This document shows positions 37,983 through 46,345 of a stretch of DNA of 64,000 bases, one piece after another. This stretch comes from Comamonas antarctica. Its GTDB lineage: Bacteria > Pseudomonadota > Gammaproteobacteria > Burkholderiales > Burkholderiaceae_C. Location: positions 372,001-436,000 of the forward strand of contig NZ_CP054841.1 in assembly GCF_013363755.1 (NCBI RefSeq), in the 5' to 3' direction. Within the stretch, counting starts at the first letter, position 1. Each line of letters starts with the position of its first letter. Made by a program: the position numbers and the translations under genes. The notes below the pieces were generated by a model that was not told the DNA's origin, searched no databases, and saw only the letters and a program-made list of their open reading frames with translations.

Positions 37983-39191
37983 TCAGGCGCGCAGCAGTTC
38001 CTGCGCGATGGTGTTGCGCTGGATCTCGCTGGTGCCGGTCAGCACGCGGTACATGCGCAGCATGCGGAACAGGAATTCCACGCGCCGGCCCTGCACGATG
38101 CCCTCGCCGCCGTGGATCTGCACCGCGCGGTCGGCCACGCGGAACGCGGCCTCCGAACAGAACAGCTTGGCCATCGCGGCCTGGGCGCGCGCATCGCTGC
38201 CGGCATCGATCTGGCGCGCGGTGCCGAGCATCAGCGCGCGCGCCGCGCTGAGCTCGGTGGCCATGTCGGCCAGCTGGTGCTGGATGGCCTGGAACTCGCC
38301 GATCGCGCGGCCGAACTGGCGGCGCTGGCGCGCATAGTCGCGCGCATCGCGCAGCGCCAGCTGCGCCAGCCCCAGCATCGCCGGGCAATGCAGCAGCCGG
38401 TTGACGGTGATGCGCCCCAGCGCCAGCGCCAGGCCGCGGCCTTGTTCGCCGATCTGATTGGCTGCCGGCACGCGGCAGGCCTCGAGCACGATGTCGCCGG
38501 TATGCGACTGCCCGGCCATGGTCTTGTAGCCGCTCTCCACGCGCACGCCGGGCGACTTCAGGTCGACAAAGAAGGCCGTGATCTCGCGCTGCGCCGGGTC
38601 GCTGGCGGTGGACGCCATCAGCACCGCATAGTCGGCAAACGGCGCGCCCGAGATGAAGCGCTTGCGCCCGTCAAGCACGAAGTCGTCGCCGTCGCGCAGC
38701 GCGCGCGTCTGCAACGCGCCCGCGTCGGAGCCGGCCTCGGCCTCGGTCAGCGCAAAGCAGATGGCCTTGTCCGCCTGCGCCACCGGGACAATGAACTGCG
38801 CCAGCTGATACGGCGTCGCATGGCGCACCAGCGCGCCGACGCGCGGCGGGCCGCTGAGCTCGCCCAGCACATGCGGCGCAAACGGCGAGCCGCTGGCGTA
38901 GATCGCCTCCTTGATCAGCACCTGGTCGAGCACCGGCAGCTCCAGCCCGCCCATGGCCGCGGGCAAGGTCATGCCATAGAAGCCCAGCGCCTGCGAGCGC
39001 TTCCAGACCTGCTGCAACAGCTGCCGGTCGGCGCCATGCTCGTGGTCGATGCCCTGCGTGCGCGCCAGCGCTGCCAGCTCGCCAAACAGGAATTCCTGGA
39101 TGCGTGCGATCAGGTCGGCGGCGCGCGCCGAGCCCTCGAAAGGCACATCGAACAGCGGCTCGGGAAGGGCGGAGATTGCATCGTTTTTCAT
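37983..39191 (-). CDS. Acyl-CoA dehydrogenase
   Basis: The 402-residue flavoprotein would introduce a 2,3 double bond into an acyl-CoA. Family signs are CFALTEAEAGSDAGALQT (FAD and substrate loop), the ARQRRQFGRAIGEFQAIQHQ helix, QIHGGEGIVQGRRVEFLFR, and the C-terminal TGTSEIQRNTIAQELL. It is 9 bp behind an acyl-CoA ligase gene and ahead of a Bug receptor, so the three appear to form one catabolic operon. Confidence 0.92.
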   Translation of the reverse strand: MKNDAISALPEPLFDVPFEGSARAADLIARIQEFLFGELAALARTQGIDHEHGADRQLLQQVWKRSQALGFYGMTLPAAMGGLELPVLDQVLIKEAIYASGSPFAPHVLGELSGPPRVGALVRHATPYQLAQFIVPVAQADKAICFALTEAEAGSDAGALQTRALRDGDDFVLDGRKRFISGAPFADYAVLMASTASDPAQREITAFFVDLKSPGVRVESGYKTMAGQSHTGDIVLEACRVPAANQIGEQGRGLALALGRITVNRLLHCPAMLGLAQLALRDARDYARQRRQFGRAIGEFQAIQHQLADMATELSAARALMLGTARQIDAGSDARAQAAMAKLFCSEAAFRVADRAVQIHGGEGIVQGRRVEFLFRMLRMYRVLTGTSEIQRNTIAQELLRA

Positions 39192-39200
39192 CTGTGCTCC

Positions 39201-40766
39201 TCAGTTCACCATGCGGCTGTGGCCGCTCCAGTAGCTGGCCTGTATGGCCTTGCGCATCACCTTGCCGTTCGGGTTCTTGGGCAGCGCCGGCACGAACTCG
39301 ATATGGCGCGGCCGCTTGAAGCCGCCCAGCAGCTGCGCGCAGAAGCGGTCGATGCCCGCGGCGTCCGGCGTGCGGCCGGGCTTGAGCACGACATGCGCGG
39401 CCACGGCCTCGCCCCATTTCTCGTCGGGAATCGCAAACACGCAGGCGTCGGCAATCGCCTCGTGCTGGTAGAGCACGGCCTCGACCTCCGACGGATAGAC
39501 ATTGAAGCCGCCGCTGATCACCATGTCCTTCTTGCGGTCGACGATATAGACATAGCCTTCGTCGTCGGCGCGCGCCAGGTCGCCGGTGTGGTAGCGGCCG
39601 TTCTTGAGCACCTCGGCCGTGAGCTCGGGCGCGCGCCAGTAGCCCGCAAACACATCCGGGCCGCTGACCACGATCTCGCCGATCTCGCCGGGCGCCACGG
39701 GCAAGCCCGCATCGTCGACGATCTCCACCAGCGATTCGAGAAACGGCCGGCCGCACGAGGCCAGGCGCTCGGGCATCGCGGCGCGCGCCAACAAATGGTC
39801 CTCGACCGACAGCCCGCAGACGCCGGAGGTGGTCTCGCCCGCGCCGTAGCCCTGCGACAGCACCGGTCCGAACACATCCATTGCGCGCAGGATGCGCGCC
39901 GGCGCCATCGGCGCCGCGCCATAGCCCATGCGCAGCAGGTCGGGCAGTGGCCGGTACTGGCCTTCAAGCTCGGCCAGCAGCATGTTGATCATGGTCGGCA
40001 CCAGGAAGGTGTGCGTGACGCGCTCGGCGCGCATCTCGGCCAGGAAGCGTCCGGGCTCGAAACCCGAGAACAGCCGGATGGTCGCGCCGCTGCACAGCGC
40101 CGGCACCAGCTGCATGCCGGAGGCATGCGTGACCGGCCCGACCAGGCCCAGCAGATGGCCGCTGCGCATGCCATCGGCGCGCATCAGGAACTTGCGCAGC
40201 TGCGCGAGCCGGTTGCCAAAGGTCTGCATCGCGGCCTTGAGCACGCCCGACGAGCCCGAGGTGTAGTGCAGCACCGCCACCTCGTCGGCCGTGACGCGCT
40301 CGGGCGTGAACGCGTCGCTGGCCTGCGCCAGCGCGGCTTCATAGGACGACTGCGCCGGGCCGTCGAGCAGCAGCAGGCGCGGCATGGGCCCCTGGATATG
40401 CGCGCGGAACGCCTCGGCGCGCTCGGCCGTCGTGACGATCAGCGTGGCCTCGCTGTTGGCCGCGATCGCGCCGACCTCGGCGGGCGACAGGCGTGCGTTG
40501 AACGGCGCCTTGATGAACGCGGCCTTGTAGCAGGCCAGCTCGATCTCGACGATCTCGGTGCAATTGGGCAGATAGATGCCCACGCGGTCGCCGCGCGCCA
40601 GGCCCATGCCGCGCAAGGCATTGGCCAGGCGGTTGGAGCGCTGCTCCAGTTCGGCATAGGTCAGGCGGCGCGTGCTGCTGGTGACAGCCAGCTGCCGGGC
40701 ATGGGCGCGCGCACTGCGTGCGACGAGTTCGCCGACATTGGCGATGAAGGGGGCGGACTGCGGCAT
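39201..40766 (-). CDS. AMP-forming acyl-CoA synthetase
   Basis: The 521-residue ANL-family enzyme activates a carboxylic acid to its CoA ester using ATP. The P-loop-like AMP-binding motif is LHYTSGSSGVLKAAMQ. Other motifs are GYGAGETTSGVCGL, YHTGDLARADDEGYVYIVDR, and the C-terminal catalytic Lys in PKNPNGKVMRKAI. ATG 40766 has AGGAG 7 nt upstream, whereas 40793 and 40820 do not. The first motif lacks the usual Thr-Gly-x-Pro-Lys, having Ser-Ser-Gly-Val-Leu-Lys instead, but the Lys is kept. It starts the three-gene operon and is preceded by a LysR gene. Confidence 0.92.
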   Translation of the reverse strand: MPQSAPFIANVGELVARSARAHARQLAVTSSTRRLTYAELEQRSNRLANALRGMGLARGDRVGIYLPNCTEIVEIELACYKAAFIKAPFNARLSPAEVGAIAANSEATLIVTTAERAEAFRAHIQGPMPRLLLLDGPAQSSYEAALAQASDAFTPERVTADEVAVLHYTSGSSGVLKAAMQTFGNRLAQLRKFLMRADGMRSGHLLGLVGPVTHASGMQLVPALCSGATIRLFSGFEPGRFLAEMRAERVTHTFLVPTMINMLLAELEGQYRPLPDLLRMGYGAAPMAPARILRAMDVFGPVLSQGYGAGETTSGVCGLSVEDHLLARAAMPERLASCGRPFLESLVEIVDDAGLPVAPGEIGEIVVSGPDVFAGYWRAPELTAEVLKNGRYHTGDLARADDEGYVYIVDRKKDMVISGGFNVYPSEVEAVLYQHEAIADACVFAIPDEKWGEAVAAHVVLKPGRTPDAAGIDRFCAQLLGGFKRPRHIEFVPALPKNPNGKVMRKAIQASYWSGHSRMVN

Positions 40767-40847
40767 AGGTCTCCTGGTGGTCGCCCGGTCCATGGCGGCC
40801 GGGCGTGAGGCCACTGTCACCGAAGTCGGCGCCGAGCAGGAAATACC

Positions 40848-40881
40848 GTTTGCTGATGCCAGCCCATCAAAAAATCTGATG
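40848..40881. promoter_or_regulatory. Clustered TGATG/CATCA half-sites upstream of the acyl-CoA ligase operon
   Basis: Just upstream of the ligase, the sequence carries TGATG (about 40855), CATCA (40865-40869) and TGATG (40877-40881), giving overlapping inverted repeats with AT-rich spacing. They lie between the LysR gene and the ligase gene it probably controls. LysR proteins commonly bind such dyads. The evidence is pattern only. Confidence 0.3.
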
Positions 40882-40908
40882 CCCTGCCGTTTGCCAGCGG
40901 TGCTTGCC

Positions 40909-41871
40909 TCAGTCCGGCAATTCAGCCTGCCAGATGCCGGCCTCGATCAGCCGCCGGCTTTCCTGCAGCAGCGCATCGGCCACCACCTGCGTCGCGGCGT
41001 CGGCCACGCGGTCCGCCGCCGTGGCCAGCGTATAGGCACGTTGCAGCTGCGGCCGCGCCACGCGCGCCACGATCCAGTCCTTGCGGCCCTGGTGCGGGCC
41101 TTCGGCCAGCGTGCAGGCCGGCGTGAAGGTAAAGCCCGCGCCGCACTGGTACAGCGAGCGGATCACGCGCGCCGAGTCATGCTCGTGCACCACGTTCAAG
41201 CCAATGCCCAGCCGGCTCGCGGCCTCCTCCACGGTCTGCCGGCTGGAAAAGCGCCGCGACTGCAGCACCAGCGGCAGCCGCGCCGCGTCGGCGAAGTCGA
41301 TCTCCCACGGCCCGTGCGGCGCCGGGCCGCGCAGCAGCGGCGCCACCGTGCCATCGACATCATGGCCGCAGACATAGATCGACTCGCGCGCCAGCGGCTG
41401 GCAGCGCAGCAGCTCGAGCTGCGGCGTGTCCACCAGGATGCCGATATCGGCGCGGCGATCGAGCATCGCCTTGCGCACCATCAGGCTCAGATCGTCAAGC
41501 ACGAACACGCGGATGCGCGGATGGCTGCGCCTGAGCCCGGCCAGCAGCGGCCCGAGCAGCAGCGAGGCCAGCAGAAACGGCAGCGCCACCGTCACCGAGC
41601 CCTCGGGCCCCTGCGGCAGCCGCTGGATGCGCTCGCGCAGCGCATCGGCATCCGACAACAAGCGGCGTGCATCCTCATACAGCTGCAGGCCCGCAGGCGT
41701 GGGCGTGACGCCTGCATGCGAGCGCTCGAACAGCTGCGCGCCGAGCTCGGCTTCGAGCTTCTTGATCTGCGCCGTGAGCGCCGGCTGCGCGACATACAGC
41801 GAGCCCGCGGCGCGCGAGAGGCTGCCGGCTTCAAGCACGGCAATGAAGTAGCGGAGATTGCGCAGGTCCAT
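40909..41871 (-). CDS. LysR-family transcriptional regulator
   Basis: The 320-residue regulator has the LysR helix-turn-helix (NLRYFIAVLEAGSLSRAAGS, then PALTAQIKKLEAELGAQLFE) and a C-terminal effector domain. ATG 41871 gives the usual MDLRNLRYF start. The closest known style is the NAC/CynR-like group. It lies 142 bp upstream of, and in line with, the ligase-dehydrogenase-Bug operon, which it likely activates when the acid is present. Confidence 0.9.
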   Translation of the reverse strand: MDLRNLRYFIAVLEAGSLSRAAGSLYVAQPALTAQIKKLEAELGAQLFERSHAGVTPTPAGLQLYEDARRLLSDADALRERIQRLPQGPEGSVTVALPFLLASLLLGPLLAGLRRSHPRIRVFVLDDLSLMVRKAMLDRRADIGILVDTPQLELLRCQPLARESIYVCGHDVDGTVAPLLRGPAPHGPWEIDFADAARLPLVLQSRRFSSRQTVEEAASRLGIGLNVVHEHDSARVIRSLYQCGAGFTFTPACTLAEGPHQGRKDWIVARVARPQLQRAYTLATAADRVADAATQVVADALLQESRRLIEAGIWQAELPD

Positions 41872-41924
41872 GGGCAGCACTCTACCGCGCTGACAGCGCC
41901 GGCCGTCGCAGCCGCGACCGGCAA

Positions 41925-41941
41925 TTTTTAGCCGCTAAAAA
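41925..41941. terminator. TTTTTAGC-C-GCTAAAAA palindrome
   Basis: Perfect 8-bp arms flank a single C between the divergent LysR and antiporter genes. The core is nearly identical to the hairpin at 2786-2814. Here the location, between two divergent starts, makes an operator or a structural element as likely as a terminator. Confidence 0.35.
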
Positions 41942-42021
41942 AATCCGGCATGGGCCCGTGGGACCATTTCCCAGCGCCAGGCCTGTGTTACAAACCGCAG
42001 CATCGAATTGCGGAAATCCCC

Positions 42022-43830
42022 ATGGCCACCGAAGGCAACGCCAGCCAACTCATCAGCATTGTCACCCTGCTTGGCGCGGCGGTGATTGCCGTGCCCCTGT
42101 TCAAGCGCCTGGGGCTGGGCGCGGTGCTGGGCTATCTGGCCGGCGGCCTGGCCATCGGCCCGTTCGGCCTGGGCCTGGTCAACGATCCGCAGACCATCAT
42201 CCATGTGGCCGAGCTGGGCGTGGTGATGTTCCTGTTCATCATCGGCCTGGAGATGAAGCCTTCGCACCTGTGGAGCCTGCGCGGCCAGATCTTCGGGCTG
42301 GGCAGCCTGCAGGTGGGCCTGAGCGCGCTGCTGCTGACCGGCGTCGGCGTGGCCTTTGCGTTCCCCTGGCAGATTGCCTTCATCGCCGGCGCGGGCTTCG
42401 TGCTCACCTCCACCGCCATCGTCATGCAGGTGCTGGCCGAGCGCGGCGACATCCATGCGCCGCGCGGCCAGCGCGTGGTCTCGATCCTGCTGTTCGAGGA
42501 TTTGCTGATCGTGCCCCTGCTGGCCATCGTGGCCTTCATCGCGCCCGTCGATGCGTCGCTCGCGCCGGCCACGCCGCTGTGGCAGCGCATAGGCCTGGCC
42601 GGGCTGTCGCTGGCGGCGCTGGTGGCCGCGGGCCTGTGGCTGCTCAACCCGCTGTTTCGCGTGCTGGCCAAGTCCAAGGCGCGCGAAGTCATGACCGCCG
42701 CCGCGCTGCTGGTGGTGCTGGGCGCGGCGCTGCTCATGGACCTGGGCGGCCTGTCCATGGCCATGGGCGCGTTCGTCGCCGGCGTGCTGCTGTCGGAGTC
42801 GACCTTCCGCCACCAGCTTGAAGCCGACATCGAGCCTTTCCGCGGCCTGCTGCTGGGCCTGTTCTTCCTCGGCGTGGGCATGGCGCTGAACCTCGAGGTG
42901 GTGGCCGCGAACTGGCAGCTGATTGCCGCCGCCGTGCTGCTGCTGATGCTGGCCAAGGCGCTGTGCATCTACCTCGTGGCGCGCGTCACGCGCAGCACGC
43001 ATGCCGATGCCATCGACCGCGCCGTGCTGATGGCCCAGGGCGGCGAGTTTGCCTTCGTGCTGTTTGCCGAAGCGCTCAAGCTGCAGGTGATCAGCGCCGA
43101 GGTCAGCGCCAACCTGACGGCCGTCGTTGTGCTGTCCATGGCGCTCACGCCGCTGGTGCTGGTGCTGCGCAAGCGCTTTGCGCGCCCGCAGCCGGCCTCG
43201 CTCGACGGCGTCGATGCCGCCGAGAACCTGCAGGGCAATGTGCTGATCATCGGCTTCGGCCGCGTCGGCCAGATCGCGAGCCAGGGGCCGCTGGCACGCG
43301 GCGCGCAACTGTCGATCATCGACATCGACCCCGACGTGATCCGCGCCGCCGAGCCCTATGGCTTCAAGGTCTACTACGGCGACGGCGCGCGCACCGACGT
43401 GCTGCATGCCGCGGGCGCGCACGGCGCCCAGGTGGTGCTGGTCTGCGTGGACAACAAGCAGGCCGTGACGCGCATCGTCGAGAGCCTGCGCCGCGAGTTT
43501 CCGCAGGTGACGGTGGTCACGCGCGCCAGCGACCGCGAGCACGCGGTCGAACTCGTCAAGCTGGACGCAAGCCACGTGGTGCGCGAGACCTTTGAATCGG
43601 CGCTGGTCATGGGCGAGAAAGCCGTGCTCGCGCTGGGCGCGTCGGAGGCCGAGGCCAGCGACCTGACGCGCGTGGTGCGCTGCCGCGACAACGAGCGCTT
43701 TGCGATCGAGACCGCGGGCGGCAACTTCGCCGGACGCGCCCTGCTGCTGGGCAACATCGAATACATCGCGCCGCCGCAGCACGCGGAGCACGCGCACGAG
43801 CCGCCGCCGGCAACGCCGGGCATGCCATGA
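42022..43830 (+). CDS. CPA2-family cation:proton antiporter, KefC-like
   Basis: The 602-residue protein joins about twelve membrane helices (IAVPLFKRLGLGAVLGYLAG start; FIIGLEMKPSHLWSLRGQIF; VLTSTAIVMQVLAERGD; LLFEDLLIVPLLAIV) to a cytosolic Rossmann RCK/TrkA-N domain (VLIIGFGRVGQIAS near residue 410). This is the KefB/KefC design: a K+/H+ antiporter gated by glutathione adducts that acidifies the cytoplasm to protect against electrophiles. ATG 42022 is chosen over the longer 41950. A flavodoxin-fold reductase gene follows after 36 bp, recalling the KefF/KefG ancillary subunits. Confidence 0.92.
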   Translation: MATEGNASQLISIVTLLGAAVIAVPLFKRLGLGAVLGYLAGGLAIGPFGLGLVNDPQTIIHVAELGVVMFLFIIGLEMKPSHLWSLRGQIFGLGSLQVGLSALLLTGVGVAFAFPWQIAFIAGAGFVLTSTAIVMQVLAERGDIHAPRGQRVVSILLFEDLLIVPLLAIVAFIAPVDASLAPATPLWQRIGLAGLSLAALVAAGLWLLNPLFRVLAKSKAREVMTAAALLVVLGAALLMDLGGLSMAMGAFVAGVLLSESTFRHQLEADIEPFRGLLLGLFFLGVGMALNLEVVAANWQLIAAAVLLLMLAKALCIYLVARVTRSTHADAIDRAVLMAQGGEFAFVLFAEALKLQVISAEVSANLTAVVVLSMALTPLVLVLRKRFARPQPASLDGVDAAENLQGNVLIIGFGRVGQIASQGPLARGAQLSIIDIDPDVIRAAEPYGFKVYYGDGARTDVLHAAGAHGAQVVLVCVDNKQAVTRIVESLRREFPQVTVVTRASDREHAVELVKLDASHVVRETFESALVMGEKAVLALGASEAEASDLTRVVRCRDNERFAIETAGGNFAGRALLLGNIEYIAPPQHAEHAHEPPPATPGMP

Positions 43831-43866
43831 TCGGCCTGCCTGCTCCTCTTTCCTCCACCGCTGCCC

Positions 43867-44688
43867 ATGCCCATGTCTGAACACTACCGTTTCCACGAAC
43901 TGTTTGCCCAGCTGGGCCTGCCCAACTCGGCCGCCGACATCGCCGCCTTCCTGCAGCGGCACCGCCCCCTGCCCAACGACGTGCTGCTGGCCGATGCGCC
44001 GTTCTGGGACGCGTCGCAGGCGCAGTTCATCCGCGAGAAAAAGCAGCAGGATGCGCCCGAGTGGATCCAGCTGATCGACCAGCTCAGCGAGGCCTTGCGC
44101 GAGCCCGCGCCCAGTCACAGCGCGCTGGGCGCAACCCGCGTGCTGGCCCTGTCGGGCAGCCTGCGCCAGGCCTCCTTCAACACCGCGCTGGCGCATGCCG
44201 CCAAGGCGCTGGCGCCGCAAGGCCTGCAGCTGGAAGTCGCGACGCTGCACGGCATTCCGCTGTATGACGGCGATCTCGAAGCCAGCCAGGGCATTCCGCC
44301 GGCGGTGCAGGCGCTCAAAGCGCAGATCCTGCAGGCCGACGCGCTGCTGCTGGTCACGCCCGAATACAACAACGGCGTGCCCGGCGTGTTCAAGAACGCC
44401 ATCGACTGGCTGTCGCGCGCCGACGGCAAGGCGATCTTCGCGCAGCGCCCCACGGGCCTGATCGGCGCCTCCATGGGCGGCTTCGGTACCTTGTCATCGC
44501 AGACCGCCTGGCTGCCCACGCTCAAGCTGCTGGGCGTGCGCCTCTACAGCGGCGGGTCGGTGCTGGTCTCGCGCGCGCAAAACGCCTTCGATGCCCAAGG
44601 CGCGCTGATCGATGCCGCGGGCCAGAAGAATCTGGCCGCCTATCTCGCGGGCTTCGAGGAATTCGTGCTGCAGGCGCAGGCGCGTTAA
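43867..44688 (+). CDS. DUF2789-like domain fused to an NADPH-dependent FMN reductase
   Basis: The 273-residue protein has two parts. Residues about 1-80 (YRFHELFAQLGLPNSAADIA, FLQRHRPLP, DAPFWDASQAQFIREKK) resemble DUF2789, a small domain normally found alone. Residues about 90-270 are an NADPH-dependent FMN reductase of flavodoxin fold: LALSGSLRQASFNTALAHAA binds the FMN phosphate, and TPEYNNGVPGVFKNAIDWLS is the family motif. It probably reduces quinones or similar compounds. It follows the KefC-like gene closely and may act as its redox partner, as KefF does for KefC; that role is inference. Confidence 0.85.
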   Translation: MPMSEHYRFHELFAQLGLPNSAADIAAFLQRHRPLPNDVLLADAPFWDASQAQFIREKKQQDAPEWIQLIDQLSEALREPAPSHSALGATRVLALSGSLRQASFNTALAHAAKALAPQGLQLEVATLHGIPLYDGDLEASQGIPPAVQALKAQILQADALLLVTPEYNNGVPGVFKNAIDWLSRADGKAIFAQRPTGLIGASMGGFGTLSSQTAWLPTLKLLGVRLYSGGSVLVSRAQNAFDAQGALIDAAGQKNLAAYLAGFEEFVLQAQAR

Positions 44689-44754
44689 GCGCCCTCGCGT
44701 CGCTTCGGCCGCGGCGGCGCATACCGTCCAGGCCAGTTCTTCGAACGACAGCGC

Positions 44755-45631
44755 TCAGTCTTTGCCCGCAAACCACGCCGGGGCGCGGGCAGCCTGCCGC
44801 GAGACCAGGCTGCGAATGCGCTGGTCATGACCGGTTTCAAGACTTCTGCGCAGTGTGTCCATATCGGCATCCGGTAGCTCCGCGGCTCCCTGGGCAAATA
44901 CAAACGGCTTCGCGCCCAGCGACCTTGCCGCGAAGCCGGCATGCTCGCGCGTGATCATCAAGCCCATGCCCTGCTCGATGACGCGTACCGGCAAGGTGGC
45001 ATGCATCTGCGGCACACCCAGCGGCAGCACGAGACGCCCACCGGGCTTGAGATGGTGCAGCCAGCGCTCCGCGGGGCGCGCCACGCCGAAATTGACGTAA
45101 ATGGCATCGACCGGAAATTCCGGCTGTGCCGCCCCATCGGCGCAAATGACCTCGATATTGGCAGCACCAGCGAGATTGCCATGCAGCCGGGCCGCCGGGC
45201 CGCCGGGCCGCCAGCTTGTCATTGCATTCCACCGCCAGCACCTTGCCCCTGGGGCCGACGAGCTGCGACAGAATGGAGGTGTAATACCCCGTCCCCGCGT
45301 CGATGTGCGCCACCACCTCGCCCGCCTTCGGCTGCAGGGCATGCAGCCAGCGCGCATGCAGCACCGGGCTGCCATTGTTGACACCGCGCGCAGCGTCGAG
45401 GCCCACGACCACATCCTGATAGATCAAGACGGGATCATTCTGCGGCAACGTGATGTAGCCATCCCAAGGCGTAAGAATCTGCCAGTTATCCCTGCCAAGG
45501 AACCGCTCTCGGGGCACGCTGGCGAAAGCCTGCTCCAGGCGTTTGTTTCCCGACGCATTTGCCAAAGCCAAGACTTGCCTGGCGAAAACTGCGCGGATCA
45601 GCACAAGCGGGCAGACTGGAAACGGAGTCAT
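44755..45631 (-). pseudogene. Frameshifted second copy of the isoaspartyl-methyltransferase-like gene
   Basis: From ATG 45631 the frame reads RAVFARQVLALANASGNKRL, RERFLGRDNWQILTPWDGY and HIDAGTGYYTSILSQLVG, closely matching the intact paralogue at 21342-22220. Near 45190-45212 it shifts frame. The remainder (AANIEVICADGAAQPEFPVD through to AWFAGKD at 44755) continues in the next frame. The shift coincides with three tandem GGGCCGCC units (forward strand) where the paralogue has only one related unit. The net gain is 16 nt. As it stands, translation would stop early. It could be a true pseudogene or a phase-variable gene. Confidence 0.8.
45189..45212. repeat. 8-nt tandem repeat, three units, inside a coding sequence
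   Basis: GGGCCGCC is repeated three times without change. Compared with the paralogue (which has GGGCAGCC once at the same place), two whole units, 16 nt, have been added, breaking the reading frame. Loss of one unit (-8) or gain of one (+8) also changes the frame. Relative to the current form, an 8-nt gain gives a total of 24 nt and restores the frame. Confidence 0.8.
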
Positions 45632-45795
45632 TGAGGCCTCCGGATGAACATGGTCACTTGCGCTGGCCGACCGGATGATGACGCAACTCCCTACCGAGGG
45701 CCTGAAGCCCGCGGCGTGGCGCCATCACCGGGCAACAGTTGGATCCGGCCGCATTCACGTTAGCGTGCATCGAGCCAAGATGGCAGATGTCGGCA

Positions 45796-46062
45796 CTAAT
45801 CGCCGTAATGGTACCGGCATGCCAGGACGATCACATCCTCGTCCGTAGCGCGGTAAACCAGCCGGTTTGTCTGATCGATGCGCCTGGACCAATAGCCCGA
45901 CAGATTGCCCACCAGCGGCTCGGGCTTGCCGGTGCCCACAAAAGGCTCGCGAGCGGCCTCGGTAAGCAAGGCATTGATTCGCTTGAGGGCCTTTTTGTCG
46001 TGACCATGCCAGTACAGATAGTCGTCCCAAGCATGGGGCAAGAACTTGATGGCCCGGCTCAC
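45796..46062 (-). CDS. yoeB: YoeB-family mRNA interferase toxin
   Basis: The 88-residue toxin matches YoeB/Txe, which cuts mRNA on the ribosome. It carries WDDYLYWHGHDKKALKRINA, GKPEPLVGNLSGYWSRRID with the catalytic Glu and Arg context, and ends CRYHYGD, keeping the C-terminal His-Tyr. The start is GTG 46062, overlapping the antitoxin stop as GTGA. The order antitoxin-toxin and the coupling are those of yefM-yoeB operons. Confidence 0.94.
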   Translation of the reverse strand: MSRAIKFLPHAWDDYLYWHGHDKKALKRINALLTEAAREPFVGTGKPEPLVGNLSGYWSRRIDQTNRLVYRATDEDVIVLACRYHYGD

Positions 46063-46313
46063 GGTTCCAACAGCTCATGGGGCTTGGCTGCGCCCTTGCG
46101 GTCCTGCTCCACGGCCGACATCAGACGGCGCGCATTGGCCGGGCTTTGCATCAAGTGCAAGGTCTCCAGCATGCTGTTGTAGGTGGACTCGGAAAGAAGC
46201 ACCGCGTTCTCCCCATCACGCCTGTGAATGAGCGTCACATCGCAGTCCGCCACAACGCGATCAATGACGCCTTTGAACTGGCTCCTGGCTTGGCTGAAAC
46301 TGATGACACGCAT
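46059..46313 (-). CDS. yefM: YefM/Phd-family antitoxin
   Basis: The 84-residue protein is a Phd/YefM antitoxin. The N-terminal fold that binds DNA reads MRVISFSQARSQFKGVIDRV and ENAVLLSESTYNSMLETLHL. The charged C-terminal tail would wrap the toxin. It neutralises YoeB and represses the operon through the repeats at 46327-46345. It marks the left side of the accessory region. Confidence 0.94.
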   Translation of the reverse strand: MRVISFSQARSQFKGVIDRVVADCDVTLIHRRDGENAVLLSESTYNSMLETLHLMQSPANARRLMSAVEQDRKGAAKPHELLEP

Positions 46314-46326
46314 GGCGGCTCCTAAG

Positions 46327-46345
46327 TTGTACTTAATATTGTACT
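46327..46345 (-). promoter_or_regulatory. YefM-type operator: two TTGTACT boxes 12 bp apart
   Basis: TTGTACT occurs at 46327-46333 and again at 46339-46345, 14 bp upstream of the yefM start. Known yefM-yoeB operators carry two repeats with a TGTAC core spaced 12 bp centre to centre, and the same spacing is seen here. The flanking TTAATATTG provides an AT-rich -10-like stretch, so repression of the promoter is likely. Confidence 0.7.

Noticed and set aside
37941..40808. A 955-codon open frame on the plus strand
   Set aside because: It lies antisense to the Bug, acyl-CoA dehydrogenase and acyl-CoA ligase genes. Its product is an Arg/Ala/Gln/His-rich sequence without any domain, as expected from the GC-rich complement.
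41935..44250. A 771-codon open frame on the minus strand
   Set aside because: Antisense to the KefC-like antiporter and the reductase fusion. Gln/His/Arg-rich and without motifs.
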